DNA from: Otis tarda
Lineage: Eukaryota > Chordata > Aves > Otidiformes > Otididae
Length of the DNA: 64,000 nucleotides
Direction: 5' to 3'
Assembly (NCBI GenBank): GCA_026413225.1
Contig: CM048552.1
Location: 192,048,053 to 192,112,052, forward strand
In this document: in pieces, positions 1 through 15,200 of the stretch
How positions within the stretch are numbered: the first letter of the stretch is position 1
Layout of the letters: each line of letters starts with the position of its first letter
Position numbers and translations under genes: made by a program
Notes under the pieces: model-generated
Database searches by the model: none
What the model saw: only the letters and a program-made list of their open reading frames with translations
Told to the model about the DNA's origin: nothing

Positions 1-166
1 TTTCCTACCGTAAGTGTAGTCTAGTGGAATCAGTTAACTTTCACAATATTTTCTACTTGTTATTAAAAAATAAGCTTGCGATCATCAAACAAATGGAATA
101 AAAAATAGCTTATTCTTTTAAGTAAAACTGCATATTTACTGTAGAATAAAGATAAACTGAACTCAC
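1..166 (-). other. PDS5B: intron 14 (partial)
   Basis: AT-rich intronic sequence after the exon 14 donor. I see no exon or repeat in it. Confidence 0.85.
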
Positions 167-248
167 TTTGGGTTGTTTTATTAGGTCAACTAAATCCTTT
201 ACTTGATGTCGTAGCAGATTTTGACACTTCCACATTTCATTTAATGCT
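167..248 (-). CDS. PDS5B: PDS5B exon 14, codons 490-517, last exon in window
   Basis: After acceptor TTTTTTAG, 82 nt complete the Lys codon and encode [19 protein letters not shown] through DLIKQPK, then donor GTGAGT. One residue reads V (DLVDLIKQ) where I recall L in the mammalian protein. The next expected exon lies below base 1. Confidence 0.95.
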
Positions 249-3200
249 CTAAAAAATAAAAAAAAGAGTTGTCAAAGTCATCTAATCAATAAATAACACA
301 GTTGTCCAGTAAGAAGATTTAAATTCAACTTCAGACTCAGGGATGTGTGTATCTGAAATTTCATTGCTGTGTGAGCAAAGGCTAAATGGTTCCTAATGGC
401 ATGATATGGAAAATTTAATTAGTCATATTAGACTGGAACAAAGTGAAATTTTGAAACAAGTTTCATTTCAGATGCTTAATTATACTGCCTTTAAAAGAAG
501 TAGGAAGTAACTGATGTCTAGCCCATAAAGAACTCATTTGTACAAGCCTGAAATCACTCTTTTAAAAAAATTCCAAGAAGCAGCCTAAAGCAGATGTTTA
601 AGATTTTTATCATCAAAACAATGTTTTTCTTGCACATGGAAAGCAGCTACTAGATGAATAAATTGTGAAAAGTGGACACGATTGGGCTTGTAAGAGATGC
701 ATTAGAGATATTTGACAAAATTGAAAGTTAGCACACTTCCCAGGAAAAATAAGCCATATGGGAAAAAAAGAAAGGGAAAAAAAAAAAAAAAAAAAGGAGG
801 GGAGGGAAAAAAGTCACAGCTTCATTCAGAAAACTTCCAGAATCTACAAGTAAAAAGTGAATTCTATACAACTAACTGAAGATATTACGTCTTTCAAATT
901 AGTACTGCTGCATATGAAAACTAGAATTCAGAAGTTATTTGTTGCCTGAAATAACAAGTACTGAAAAGAAGCCATTACACATTATTGTTCAGCCTGTACT
1001 AAAAACTACTAGAACAGTAACTTTTTATTTTTAATATATTATTCTTTATTTTAGTTTGTTACAGTTGTAATATCTTTAGGCAGGTGATACAAGAAATGTA
1101 GGGGATTCAAACATCAGTTTCTGCAGTATTTGAAGGCTTTGAGGATTTTTAAGCTGTTCTTTGATATACAAAGCTTTTTCCAGTCTCCTACATGAGAAAA
1201 AAAAAATCTATATTCAATTTTCAAGTGACTGAGTACTACAAAATGAAAAACAAAGTAAAACTAACTAAATTCAGTCAAACTGTGAACATTACATTACATT
1301 TAGTCAAATTCATGCTCATATACACATTTTAAGCTGGAGAAGGCACATAACATAACAAGTAAAATGCATTCTAATGGAGGAAAGACAAACAAGTAGTTCC
1401 TTCCCACTCTTAAGTCATCCTGGTTGCTAAAACGAGAAGGATATTAATTGTGAAGTTGTCAGATAAGATTCTAAGGATAGCCAATCTATCCTAGATCCTA
1501 GCCAATCTATCTATGCTATCTCTTTTCAGACATAAAAGGACTGACATGCACTCAAGCTTCTTGTCAGATCTTTGATAGTACTTTTTTTTTTTCTTTTCCC
1601 CCTGTTTGTGGTCAACAGGTACCACACTTTGTTAAAAAACACCTTATTAGTTGTGGGTTTTTTTTTTCCCCCAAAATCTCACTTGAAAAATAGATACTAT
1701 TGCTACATTCTATTTTCTCTGTTTGTAAACTACTTTTGTCCACTGGCTTAGGCTACTCATAACAATTTAGAACCAATATTCAATAATAATATCAAAAATT
1801 ATTTTGCAAGAAGTTAAAAATAGCACTTACTTTACAGCATTTGAATCCAGTGTTGCGTAAAGGTAATATAAACATTTCATTCGTTCGTTTGTTTCCAAGT
1901 TGTGAGGGACCATGTACTGAGCAAAGATGCGTTCAACAAGTAATCTGAAATACAGGGTTTAGAAACTTATAAAGCAAGAAAGTGGTCTTGAATTGCTAAA
2001 AGATTCATCCAAAAATTCTCAGATCTACCTAGGTATCAGTTGCTGCATATCAATACAGTGTTATTCAAGGACCTACAGGTCAAGTTACTTAACTTTCAAT
2101 ATAACTCAGCATAAACTAAACAAAAATATATTATTACAGAAGATGTAATGTTACTGTTAGCAATAAGATATTTAAGAGATAACATTATCAAAATCAGATG
2201 TATTAGTCTAGATAGGAACCAAAGGATTTTAGAGAAGGATGTATCTTAATTATGAGTCCAAAGAGATGTTATCAGCAAACTTCATTACAGGTCAGGATTG
2301 GGGTAGATTCATTAATTGACCCAAATCAATGGGCCTAAAATAAAAATCAGAAATATCATGTTGATTATATTACACTTTCAAGAAAACCAGAAGAACAATT
2401 TAGACACTAATCAGACAGAGTTGCCTTCCCTCCACCCTCCCCCAGCCCCTTCTCCAAGGGCTGAGTTTATCCCAGTTCTTTTGCTTCCACAATAAAAATG
2501 CAGGTACATTCAGAGGGAAATTATTAAAAGCTTCTGCTATAACACGCAAGTTCCTTATTTGGAAACAGGAGCAGGAAAGGTTTGGGTCTGCCACTTACCT
2601 AGGAAACATTGAGAAGAAAAAACAAAAGGAAAACTAAACCCATGTTGCAGTCTTAAATACCAAGAGGCCCAAGACTTTTGCACATTGAGATCAATGTTAA
2701 CAGAACAGAGTAAATAGGTTAAAAAAAAAAAAAATCATGTATGTTTAGGCTACAAATAAGAAAATCCTTACATACAATTGGAGGGGGTGGTCAAAACCCA
2801 AACCCAGCTAGTTTAAAACAATCCTGAAGTTTAAAAAAAAAGGTAAGTGGGTCTGACTGGATCTGAAAATCCAGACAGTTCTGTCCACTTCCGCCGTACC
2901 ATGAAATAATTGCTTATTTTGGAGACGACTGAGACCACAAGTTTTTGAAAGGATTTGTATGGGTTTGCAATGCATTTGTACTTGATTATGCTGTGAAGGC
3001 CAAAGGCTAATTTCCAAAGCCACCAAGACAGCCCTGATTAGTCAAGGCAGACTAGATCCCAAACTAGTTTCCCATGTGCAACCATCTATATTTCAATACG
3101 AGTAACCACATACAAGGCTATAGCTTGTATGACAGAGGCACTGCTTTCACCACAAATCCAGGACAAGGCTCTAATTCATGACTATCATCATATAGAAAAA

Positions 3201-6200
3201 CTAACCTTCTGCAGTCAAATGCCTTACGCATTGTCACCACATGTACTAGACTTATCTTCACAGGAACAACACGCAAATCTAAAGCAAATACGTTAAAGTA
3301 ATTTTACTTACTGAATTTTAACATAAAAGTTAGCAAGCTACTGAAATATGAAAAAGGTCTCCTTTACTAAAGCAGTGGTGAAGTACAGCTAAAAATTTTG
3401 AAATATTCCAATCTATCTTACTCTTTAGAATCACTTTTGCCCTTAAAAAAAGGAGAAGAAAACAACACAGGACAACATTTGGCTGCAGATGTGTAAGACT
3501 GCACACGGGACCAAAACATACAGGATTATCAAGTCTCCTCCTTCTTGTCAACACTTAAGTGCAAAGGGAAAACAAATCTGTGTAATAAGTTACCACACTT
3601 ATCCACAGAATCGCCTAGCTTTCACAACTGACTTACCGGTCATCAATACTGTTTTGATAATATATATGCAGAAGTTTATCTTTGATCCATGATATCTGTT
3701 TTGCAGCTTCTTTTCCTGCTTCTGATTGTAACGAATATTTCTTGTATATCTGTGCAAGTCCCATCATCGCTTCCTTCCTCACTCTCCACTTGAGAAAAAG
3801 AAATAGTACCCAGTTTAGCAGTTCAAAACTCAAAACAGAAAAGACTGCATAGTTTCCTGCTAGGTATTTTCTATTCTACACTAAAATAAAATAGTTTAAT
3901 TTACAATGAAGTTAAACTGAGTTCTAAGTGCAAACTTTCTCATTAGGACACATATTATATTGTATCTATTACGCTAAACCTTTCAACATCAGTAACTACA
4001 GTGCAAGTATGCCTCTTGAATTTAGAATTGTTACAAATTTAAGCCAACACCCTTTCTCATAGATCTATACTGAACACTTGCAATTGTATGAAAGGTACAA
4101 CAGGGGAAAGCATGTCACCAAACGAAAAAATCAGGTAATAATGTCAATTTTGAAAGTTTGCTATCAACAGTCTTGTTTACCATGGTTTAACATAAGCAGC
4201 AAACCTCAAATTTTACCAAATAATGAAACATAGCTAATCTAAATTTCAAGACTGTTCAAATGTGAAAGCTACTACACTGATTTGCAGTCTTGAAATGATC
4301 TAATTAAAAGCAGATAAACTAGCTACCTCTGATGGTGAAACATTTTTCATCAGTAATCTACAATATATTTTGAAACCTGTTTGCAAAATTTCTTACGAAA
4401 AATGTTACAAGGTTTTACAAGGGTATCACTTGACTTAAAAATTTTACTAGAACTAGACAACTGGAACAATATTGTTGTACTTCAGCATATTTGTTTCTAA
4501 TCATACTATCTTAATAAAAATACAGCAAAATGAAAAATGTGTCAATCCAGTGAGGGGCAAAAGATGCATCATTAAATAGACTGCTTCAAAATTTATTGCA
4601 TTATCTTAGTTTTCATTAGTCATTTTAAAATTACTTCAGCATTTTTTAGAAGCATTGCTCTTTCAAAAGCAGAATTACAGTCTAGAAATATAACGCATAG
4701 GCATTATTAGTACTAATTATGTCTTACCCGCTTGTCCAGTGTTCGTTCTCTGACAAAATTAAGCAGGTGATCATTGACAAGCAAAAGATCTTTTTTAGCA
4801 GCAGTAACTATGGATACTATAACATCATGCCTTATGGCCTCTTCAGGATCATGTGACCTTACTTTAAGATATTCTGGAATAAAACAGAATAAGTAGTTCA
4901 TTTTAGGCATAAAACTTCAGCTACTTTTCTTTCCTTAGACAGTACTCAGCTGATAAAACCAGAAAACATTATTTTCTTCTGTTTGAAGCATCAACAGTAA
5001 GAAACCAATAGCTTTCTCTAAGATTAACTGGAATGTCAGTAAAATTTTTTATTTGCTTAGAATATCAAATATTTATATTTCTGGCATTATGGAAATAAAG
5101 AGTTATGGGGTTACACTTCTGTTTTTATTATTTCTTATAATAATTAGGCCATGTCTACATTAGCAACTACTATAGCCCAAAATAATTGGATCTGTATAGC
5201 AGAAGACAGTGCTAAGAGAACTTTATATCCACATCATATACATTTTAAAGTCTTACTTCAGGCTAGAGACTACTCTCTTCCTGCAGACTCCATCCTCTTT
5301 GGCTGTTGGAGCACATTAGCTGCGCTCCTGATCACAACTTCTGTATTATCCACAAGGAATCTAGTTCACATGCTCCAGGAACACTCCACAGTGTGAGCCA
5401 TGCAAGCATTGTAAGCAGGGACAAATCAAGAGGCATACTTCAAAAGCATGCTCTTTGACCAAGCTATAATGCTTATTTAGACACATCCTAGTTTATTAAA
5501 CTTAAAACATTTTTTCTAGATTATTTTGGCCCATCGCTAGTTATTTGGTAATATCAATAATCTTATACTATCAATAGTTTATGTTTTCTGCTTGTAAGTA
5601 TCAAACACGTTAGCTACCTATTATCATTTTAGAAAGCTGACAAAGAATAAAATGTCAAAATTCATTTCTTCTTTCAGAAGTATGTATTTAGGTTAATTTA
5701 AAAGCACAGATGGGTAGGAAGACACACCACACAGGTTATTAAGATCACTGTACACAGAATACATCAGTGACACATGAAGAACATTACAACACACTGAAAA
5801 TTCAAAGTTTACTCTGATGGAAATAATCAGAGGTTACTGTTCAATGACCAGTGAAAGTTTTCAAGTCTCATCTGAAATAATGGTCATTAACATTTCTGGT
5901 AATCACCACTAGTGTCAAAAGAGCGTATCAGAACATAAAGCTTTGTACTTATGGAGGCTATGAAATTTGAAATCCAAATAAAAGCTTTTTTTAAAAAACA
6001 AGTTTTGTTCCAAAGGAACACATAATAAACTAAAACAAGTGAAGAACAATGCCATTGCACAAAACAATTCTGGTCTCAAACACCAGTGAGTCAGAGAAAT
6101 TTTTCAACAATTTGACTTTGATAAGCGCTGCGGGGAGAGAGAGGAAGGGCAAGCAAAATTACATTTCCCAGAGGATACCATTAGAGGGGGCACAAAGTCT

Positions 6201-9200
6201 TTCTGCAATGTAAAAAAAAGAAAAAAAAATTCCTTGACAATACAATTGTGATAATCAAAGTGGCAATATCTTTACCATTCCATTAACAAAAAGGTTCAGA
6301 AACTACTTTTTTTTTTAAGCTGGCTTAACAATGCCAATAACTATGGGATGACTCTAGCTTGCCTGTATTTGTGTCTGACTTGACAAATGCTCAGCAAGCG
6401 TGAGAGCAATCCCATGCACTTAACAGTCCTTTAAATTCCCTCCTTAGAGCAAATGGACAAAGATATTACCTCCAAAAACTACAAGAAGTAGGAGTTTAGT
6501 GATACGAGGGAGATACACTCTCCATATACATTTTGAATGGGAAAAATCCCAAATTAACGCATTCTCTTTAATCACACTTTTTTCGTTAAGACATCAGGAG
6601 CGGCACATATTAAATGCTTCTATGTCAGTTGCCTTCCTCCTACTGAGGCCTTGAGTTACAGGCTGTGTTTGATCCGAAGGAGCAGGAACCAATGGCTGTG
6701 GTTACAGTTATGACGTCTGTTTTAATGTTTTATTAGACAGTGGCTTCATAATATTTACACATTTCAGCTTTGTGAAACTGAAGTCTCCACTCTGCTCCCT
6801 AATTAATAAATGCCATGACCATTAGGTTAGCCAGGTTGCCTTTGCCTGATCCCATCATGCTTAATTTCAACAGCAGTTGGGAATGTCACTACTGCAAGAG
6901 AGGGAGAGTGATCTCATTGGTTAAGGCATTCTTTATGTACAAGTCCCTCAGCCTGAGAAGCAGCACTGAAGGCAGGGACTCTGCGACTTAGAAGTCCAAC
7001 CTCAATTACATCCTCCAAAACATCTGATAATGTTTCTTAGCATTACAACTAACCTTTCTAAATTTTTCAGGAGACTTAAAATTGTGTTTTAATGTTATAA
7101 TAAATTTGGTACCTGTCAAGTCTTTTGCTAGGTCGGGATGGTTCATAAGGCAGTGACTTGCAAATTTCACACATTCAAGACGAATAGGTACATGGATATC
7201 ATTAAACCTATTTAGAAACAAGACAATGCATTACAATAACAACAAAAACATCACTTTAACAAAGCAATTAGTTTATTTCTACACAATCTCAGATACCTCT
7301 GAAAATAATTTTATTCTTCCCATGCAGAGTTACATGCATAAAACATCTTAGATTTCACAGTATTAAGTAGATTGTCTTTAGCTTAAGAAAAAATTCCTGT
7401 ACTTATTAATTCACGTTCAGAACATGAAGAGAAATATCCGCTCATGAAAAACTCAGGTAGGCAACAACTATTTATTAGAAAGATGTCTGTCATATTTTAA
7501 CTATCTTTTCCATAATGCTCCACACAATTAACCATGAACCATGTATCAGCAACTATAAGTTTTATAAGACTGCAATATTCGTCCCCATTTTAAACTGTAT
7601 GAGACAGCAAATAAACAGGCCTCTAGCCTAGTGCAAATTTCTTCTGAGATGGTTCACTTCATCTACTGTAAGATTTCATTTCAAAAGACTGAATTAAGTT
7701 TGATGCTTGAAAACTAATATTTTCTTGTGTTTATTTTTATTATAAAGTTACATATATCAGAATTAGATGTAATGAGAGTTACAAAACTCTTCTGAAAAAA
7801 AAATGCATTTTGAAGCTACCCTCAAAATGCTTTGTTGTAAACTAATTAAAAAATAAATTTTAGAACATCAATTGCTGCTGAAATACTTATTTACCAAATA
7901 AACAGGTTTTAAGGAATAACTGTTTTAGTAAATATCAAGTACATTCTCAAAATCAAGAGATTTTAAGAATGGTTCCTTTAATAACACAGCTATTACAACT
8001 TAGTTAAAATCCCTGAAAAAATAAATACATATACGTGACTCATAACTACTTGAAAACAGTAATTATGAACAACAGATTGCACATTTTCACATTGCTTCAC
8101 ATTATAGCACAATGAAGCATTTTCCTTTGGGCCCAATTAGATCTGGTATTTTTTTATGACATGCAATGTTTTAAATAGTTATGTACCTTCAAGCAAAAGG
8201 CTTTCCCTCAATTAAGTTTCCTGTACTTTTAAAAGTAGCATTTCTTTGAGGACTCTGGTTTTTATATGATTGAATGCTAAGTTATAAACCATTACATTTA
8301 TAATAATTTATAGAATTTATCCTCATTTACTCAAATAATAACATTTTCATCACAGTAGCCATACTTATGTTTCTCCTGGCTACAAGCTCCAGCTATATTG
8401 TCTATCTCAAACTGACAGAAGATTTCAAAAACAAAAGACTAAGTGTGTTTGCAGCATGTAAACACTACGTACCTGTTTTAAGGCACTCCTACCATTAAAA
8501 AAAATTGAAACCAGTGCACAGATACTGTACATAAAAGCCTCAAAACCAGTTTAATATGACCTGATTTATATTTGATGCTGTTTTAGAATTAATCCATCCT
8601 TAGTTTCATTTGTGAAGAAACTAAAATGAACTATTCCTATTTTCTGACAATAGTAATAAAGACAGTTGCAAAAAAATGAACTAAAAAGGGATGATTTGTA
8701 ATTGTTCACTCCGCAGAAACACAGATGCAGAAGACGTACGTAAAATAATCTCTTTAGCATTATCTGTCAGATTTCAGATAAAGCAGCAGGCGGGAACTCA
8801 GCTGTGTCACTTTAAAGAAAAAAAGCTGAATTATACTTCATCGGACTCTTTTCCCCTCCTAGGAAGGGAACTAATCCAGCATATACCTCCCCAAGTAGCA
8901 CTGCCAAAGTGGTTTGTTTTGAGATGCCAACTCTGAATCCTTCGCCCCAAACATTTTTGCTAGAAGTTTTACAACCTGCAGGCGTTCTTCATTGTCATTG
9001 CTCTGGAAAATGAACACATTTTTTAAATTAAAAAACAAACAAAAGAAAAAAAAAAACCAAACAAAACCAAACCAACCTGACAAAAAAACAGAGTTATGTT
9101 TTGTATACCTTTTACACCAATACACTTATACTCCTCCAAAAATATCATAATACAGATTAACAGACTTCTCTTGTATACAAATGTGCATCTAAAGACAAAA

Positions 9201-12200
9201 AACCTTCACTATTATGGGGATAAGACAAAATAATAAAGGCAGTGAAAACAAAAACACAATGTAGAGACAAAAACCAAGGTGAACAAAGCCTGGTGAAAAA
9301 TACACAGATACATAAATCTTTTAAACTCTCATTTACAGGTTACTGACTCTGTCAGGAAATCTGATATATGCCTATACAAGCTTACAAAAAATTAAAGGAC
9401 ACAAAACCCACAGAACTCATTTTACGTTTGTCTGCACATAAAGGTTTACAGTTTTCTAGTATAGTGTTTAATTACAAACATTTAGTTTAAAAGAAAAAAG
9501 TCTTCAGAGAACATCAGATTAAGTATGCAAGATCTGAGATTCACAGGATCTGGTTCTATTTCTAAAGCCTGTATTTAAGCCTATATTTAAAAATACTGAT
9601 TTACAACAGATAGTTTTCTTTCTTATTTAAAATTAGCAGTTACAAAGATAAAACAAGGCCTTCTCCAGTACACTTCCATTATCATTGGTTTGCATTACAC
9701 TTGTTTAATATACCACACAGCATCTGAAGCTTAATACATACTTTGGAAATGTATGCTAACATTCGTCCAATTAGCATGTACTTACTGTTCACCACATTTT
9801 TTTCTTCTGCTTATTAAAGAAAAAAAAAAAAAAAACGAACAACTATCTGCAACACTTCTTTGAAAACAGAGTAGCTAAAATGAGTGAATAATATCCAGTT
9901 AATATAAACTAATTATTTCAGTCTTTTTTTCTGGTAATAAAGACAAGGACTGTTTAAAACACTGTTCTTTTCTACTATCTTTGACATTCTTATTAGTTCA
10001 GCATCACCTTTTGAATATGAACAAGAAATAAGAGCACAATGTAGCTGTCAGTTCTCTAATACAACACCACAGTCTTGAAGACCAACTGTTTCTCCTATCT
10101 AACTCAATACCATAAATGGGCTGAAAAGTTTGCCAGTACATCCATTTAATTCAGCCCCCTAAGAACAGTAAAAGCATTTGTAAAATCCTTAAAGTAACAG
10201 AGCAACAGAAGTTAAGGATGAAATCTCCAACACTGATATATTACTACATTACGAAAGACTATAATTTTACCAATTACACTTCAGTATTATTACCAGCATT
10301 AACAGTAAATCATTAATACATTTGTCTGCATTTGACTAATTTTTCCAATTCAAAATGACTGACTTTGTTGAAAGCCATCTACAAGCTCCTCCTCTTAATC
10401 TGCAATAAGTTAAATCTTTCTTGATGAATTTCAGCTTGGAAGTGTCCATTACACTACAAATTCTTATTTTGTGCCCTCATCGTTAAGAATTTTAACATTT
10501 TTTTTTGTAGCCTATATTAGTCCAACCTACATTACTCACATCCCACCCACCCCTGCTTAAACCAACAAAATATTAAAAATATTAAGCATTTCTGAATTTC
10601 CCTAGGTAACCAACGTAGATTCATAGCAAGTTAACTCAGAGAGTCGGGAGGGAGAGGGGTGGAGCAGCTGGGAGTACACCAAGCATTCAACTACTTCACT
10701 ACTCAGCCACAAATACAGAAAAGAGGCATTTAAAAAAATAACTAAAATATCCTTAACGAATTAACTGCAGAAGAAGCTTTCACTGTATTAGCCACTCACC
10801 CAATTACAAGACAGCACACTCATGCTTCTAGTCTTTTTGTAGAAAAAAAAAAATGAATATTTCTGACTATGGACCAAGAGTATTTGGTACTTTCTAAATT
10901 TGCGCCCAGATGTTGGTCTCCTTGAAACATTCTTATATAAGCTCCTCAAGGTAATAAAAATCAACCCGTACTTCTTACTAAACGAATGCAGCACTGCTAC
11001 AGTCTCCTTTACTCTACTTAAATCTCTACTTCTTTTGCTGACAGGAAAAAACTGAGTATCATAAACTCTGAAAAAATCTTAAACCTTCTCCATTCTACAG
11101 AACATTGTGTACTTGAAGAGTTGCATGCTTCCCCTCTTTTCTTAGGTACGATCCAGCTCTCTGTTCCATAATGATTTACCAATAAAAACTGTCATCGAAT
11201 ACTGATCTGTCCAGTTCCTCTCACATGCTCCCACACACAGGCAGCTGCTCCTCTGCCTAGATATTAGGGTCTGTTACTAAGAACAGCTGAAGTTGCTCAC
11301 ATTGGTATCACTATCAAGTCCAAAAGAATAGAGAGCACTGAGGATCTGGGGGGATTTGGGAGTAGAAGTGGACAGATGACCTGAAACTTGACAAAAGTTT
11401 TAACTACCATATCGAGGAAGAAAGGCAGCTCTGCAATAATGGAAGACAACATTTTATTGCTTTTATTCATTACATCTCATTGGGCTAGTAGAATGGCAAA
11501 ATAAAGACCTAAAACCTGTTATGGTTATTTCCTAAATACTCTATTCAGGAACTTTTCACTCTCCTGAACATTAAAATGGTATTCATTTCAGTAACACAAA
11601 TTTCTAAAATTCAGATATCAAAATCAAATGAAAGGGACATCAGTTTCTTTTATAAGCTGACCTACACAACAACATATTCTTACGTCTGTTCTCTCCTGCA
11701 CCAATGAAGATTCTCTGTCAACGCTAGGTCTCTAAACACACCACCTTAAAATGTCAAGATCAGGCACAAGTGACTGACCCTCACAGAAGAGGTTAAGTTA
11801 AATGAATTTCAGTGCTCATTCTCCTGTTAACCCACTAGATTCCCTTCCAAAATTAGGTAAAAAATAATTACCAGTAAGAAGCAGCTATGATTTGACACAG
11901 CTCTCATAGAGCTGTGTCAAACTGTTAAGAGTTTAACAATATTCCTTTTCTGCCACATGAGAACATAGGAGCTTTTTCTTTACTAAAATCTGTGAAGGTG
12001 TGGTGGGTTGACCCTGGTCAAAAGCCAAACACCCACCCATCCTCTCCTGTACAGAGAGAGAAAAGGGAGAAAACAGAAGAAAGGTGAAAAGACTCATGGA
12101 TCAAGATAATGACAGTTCAATAGGTAAAGAAAAAAATTGTGCGCACAAGTAAAGCAAAAAGAGGAATTCATTCACTACTTCCCACTGGCAGGCAGATGTC

Positions 12201-15200
12201 CTGCCAGTTCCTGAAAAGCAGGGTCTCAGCATGCATAGTGCTTGCTAGGGAAGACAAACACCATGAGCACAAACATCTCCCGCTTCCTCCTCCTTTCCCT
12301 GAGCCTTTATCGCTGAGCATGTGTCCCCTCTCAACCTCCCATCCTGCCTCAGTCTCCTGGTGGAGGGAAGAAGCCTTTACCTGTGCAAGCACTGTTCAGC
12401 AACAGCCAAAACATCAGCCTGCTATTAACGCTGTTTTAGCCACAAATGTAGAGTACAGTACCATACAGGCTGCTACAAAGAAAATTAACTCCATCTCAGC
12501 CAGACCCAAAAGGATAACTAGTTTGTCCACTTCTGTTTGGTACGTGACATGGCATGGCACACATCTGACTGCATTTCAACTCCCTTCAAACATACTTAAG
12601 AAGATTCTTGGGATAGACAAGACAGAAAAAGCAACTGAGGGAGTAAAGCACACAAAAGCTGCACATTTCAAAGAATACCAGTTACTGCCAGCAGCCTTTC
12701 GTTCCTCATCCAAGTCAACACGTACAATTCTCACAGCAGTTAAAATTACCTGACATTGTGAACAAACTGTATGGTCATTGGTTGTATCAAAATGGTAAGG
12801 TTCTTGAACATTAGGTGACCACATTGTTTAGACACAAAATAGTAAATACACACACTAGTGTTACTGAGGCACCTAAGCTCTCTCACAAGGTCCATACTAA
12901 CAGTTTCATAACCCCTCCATACATCGTCAAAAATTTATTTGGCCACTGACAGAAAAGCCCTTGGATTTTTCCCACACTCAAAAGACAGTCTAGAACTTCC
13001 ATAGGACCCTGAGCCTGTGAAGACAAAGCAAGAGGCTTCCTGCCACAAAGAGTGCGAAAGAAGTTCTGGGAGATGGAGAGCAAGAGATTTGGATCTTTAG
13101 GTAAAGAGTCACAGAAATACAGATGTTTGTTTATGTCCTCAAACTCTTGTCAGTCACAGAGGCTGAGAACAAGGCAGCCCAATCAATTGGAAAGCAGTGG
13201 AGATTGCTCAGCAAAGCTCACTTGGTTGCTGGGAGAAAACCACCACCACTTCATTTCAAAATGTACCACAAAATCTTTAGAAACAAAAAAATAAGATACT
13301 ACATGGAAACTATTATTTGTGTACAAAATATACAACTATCGGAAAAGTGGCTAGTAGCAGGAAGAATCAGTTTAGAGAAACAGGATCACTATCAAATAAA
13401 TGCCCAGCACTCATAATGTGAGATTGAGTACCCTAAGGTCAGAATGAAACACGTGACCAATCCCTGCAAGAAAAGTAAAGAATACTGAGAGCTTTCTGTG
13501 TCCTCCAAGAACAGCAGGTCCTCAAAACAAACAAACAAAAAAAAATCAAGATCAAGAGCACTTTTTTTTCCCTTTTTTCTTCCTTCATTCTAACTAGAAT
13601 TTAGGGAAGGGAATATGGCAGCCCTTGCAATCATGAAACAGGAGTACAACCAACAGACTCCACAGATTTCAGTGTATACTCAGACAGAACTTGGTAGTTC
13701 TCACAAGCCCAGGCAGAACCACCATAAGCCAAGAACATTCATGGGAGAAGCCTTGACAAAAGCTCCCCCTAAGCAAAGTTACAGTTAGAGTGGTTGGCAG
13801 TTGGAGACATTGAGCATTCAAAGCGGCAAAATATTAGCTGCCTTCTACCATAAAAGCACTCAAGTTTCACTGAAATCACATTCTCTTCTCAACACACTAA
13901 CATGCTATTTACCCAGATTTTAAAATACTTGACACTACTTGCTGTTGCTTAGAATAAAGTCATAGCTACTGCTGGAGTAGAAAGTATTTAATCATCGCTG
14001 GCAGGTCTGCATAAATAACAAATCTGTGCTGATCTCAGAAAAAACATAGACTGACCATATTTCATTAATATTTTGGAACATCCATCTTCAAAATAGACTT
14101 TTAATCACAGAAATATCTTAGAGACTGCTCAGCTTACTTAGAACCATAAAATGGTTTGGGTTGGAAAGGACCTTTAAGGATCAACTAGTCCAGCTCCCCT
14201 GCCATGGGTAGGGACATCTTTCACTACATCAGGATGCTCAAAGGCCTGCCCAACTTGACCTTGAAGACTTCCAATGATAAAGAATCCACAACTTCCCTCA
14301 GTAACTTGTTCCAGTGTCTCAGGATTTAGACCAGGATTATCCTGGTTTGGGTTTTTTTTTTGTTTGTTTGTTTTGGGGTTTGGGGGTTTTTTTTTGTTTG
14401 TTTCCCTAATAGAGGTTGTTTTTGGTTTTGGTTTTTTTTTCTGTAAAAGATGGGTCAAACTACATTCGACAGCCAATAGGACAAAATAGGCATGTATTAT
14501 TTTAACTTAAGGCATCGAAAACACACACCTGAAGCAACAAGAGTAATCAAACAGAAGGGGTACCATGTTCTTGGAACAGCTACAAACTGTACTGAGTTCA
14601 ACCAGACACCAAGGAATCAGAGCAGTAAGAATGTAACTATCAAAATACGCATGTCTATTAGAAACATTGTTAACCTGGATCTTACAAATGTCAAATCACC
14701 TCACCCTCAAGGGCTCAGACCGCAAGCAGGAAAATACGCTAAGGATCAAGGAGACGAAAAGCAACAAAATACACGTTCATCATCTAAAAAGAGTATACTA
14801 AACAAAGAACAGAAATGTAAACATGGGGAAAAAAAAAAAAAGGTGTTGTAAATTAAGAAGTACAAAGAAAATATGGAAATACTTAGGGCTGAAATCACCC
14901 AGTTGAAGGAAGAGACCAGAAGTCTTTTGGGGGAAGGGAAAGGAGGGTGGAAAAAAACAGTCAACAGTGTTGTGCTACTAAACTTGCTGATTACAATGAT
15001 AAAATAGGAAACAAAAAAAAAAGTTCATATTGAAATAGTGGAATATGACAGTCAATGAAGAAGCAGTAGGAAAACAATTCAAGAACCTCCAGTTTTATAT
15101 GGACCTAAAGATGGAAAGATTACTGCAATTATGGCTATGGAAGAAAAAAAAAAAAAAGATGTGGTAGCAGTTAAGATTAAATCTCTTTAATAATAGTTTC

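Noticed and set aside
12139-12753. 204-codon open frame on the plus strand
   Set aside because: It runs antisense through the LTR at 11999-12516 and on into unrelated flank. It has no protein motif and is a chance frame, not a retroviral gene.
14492-14851. 119-codon open frame on the plus strand
   Set aside because: Asn/Lys-rich composition, a poly-A ending and no recognisable domain. Probably a chance frame in AT-rich intron.
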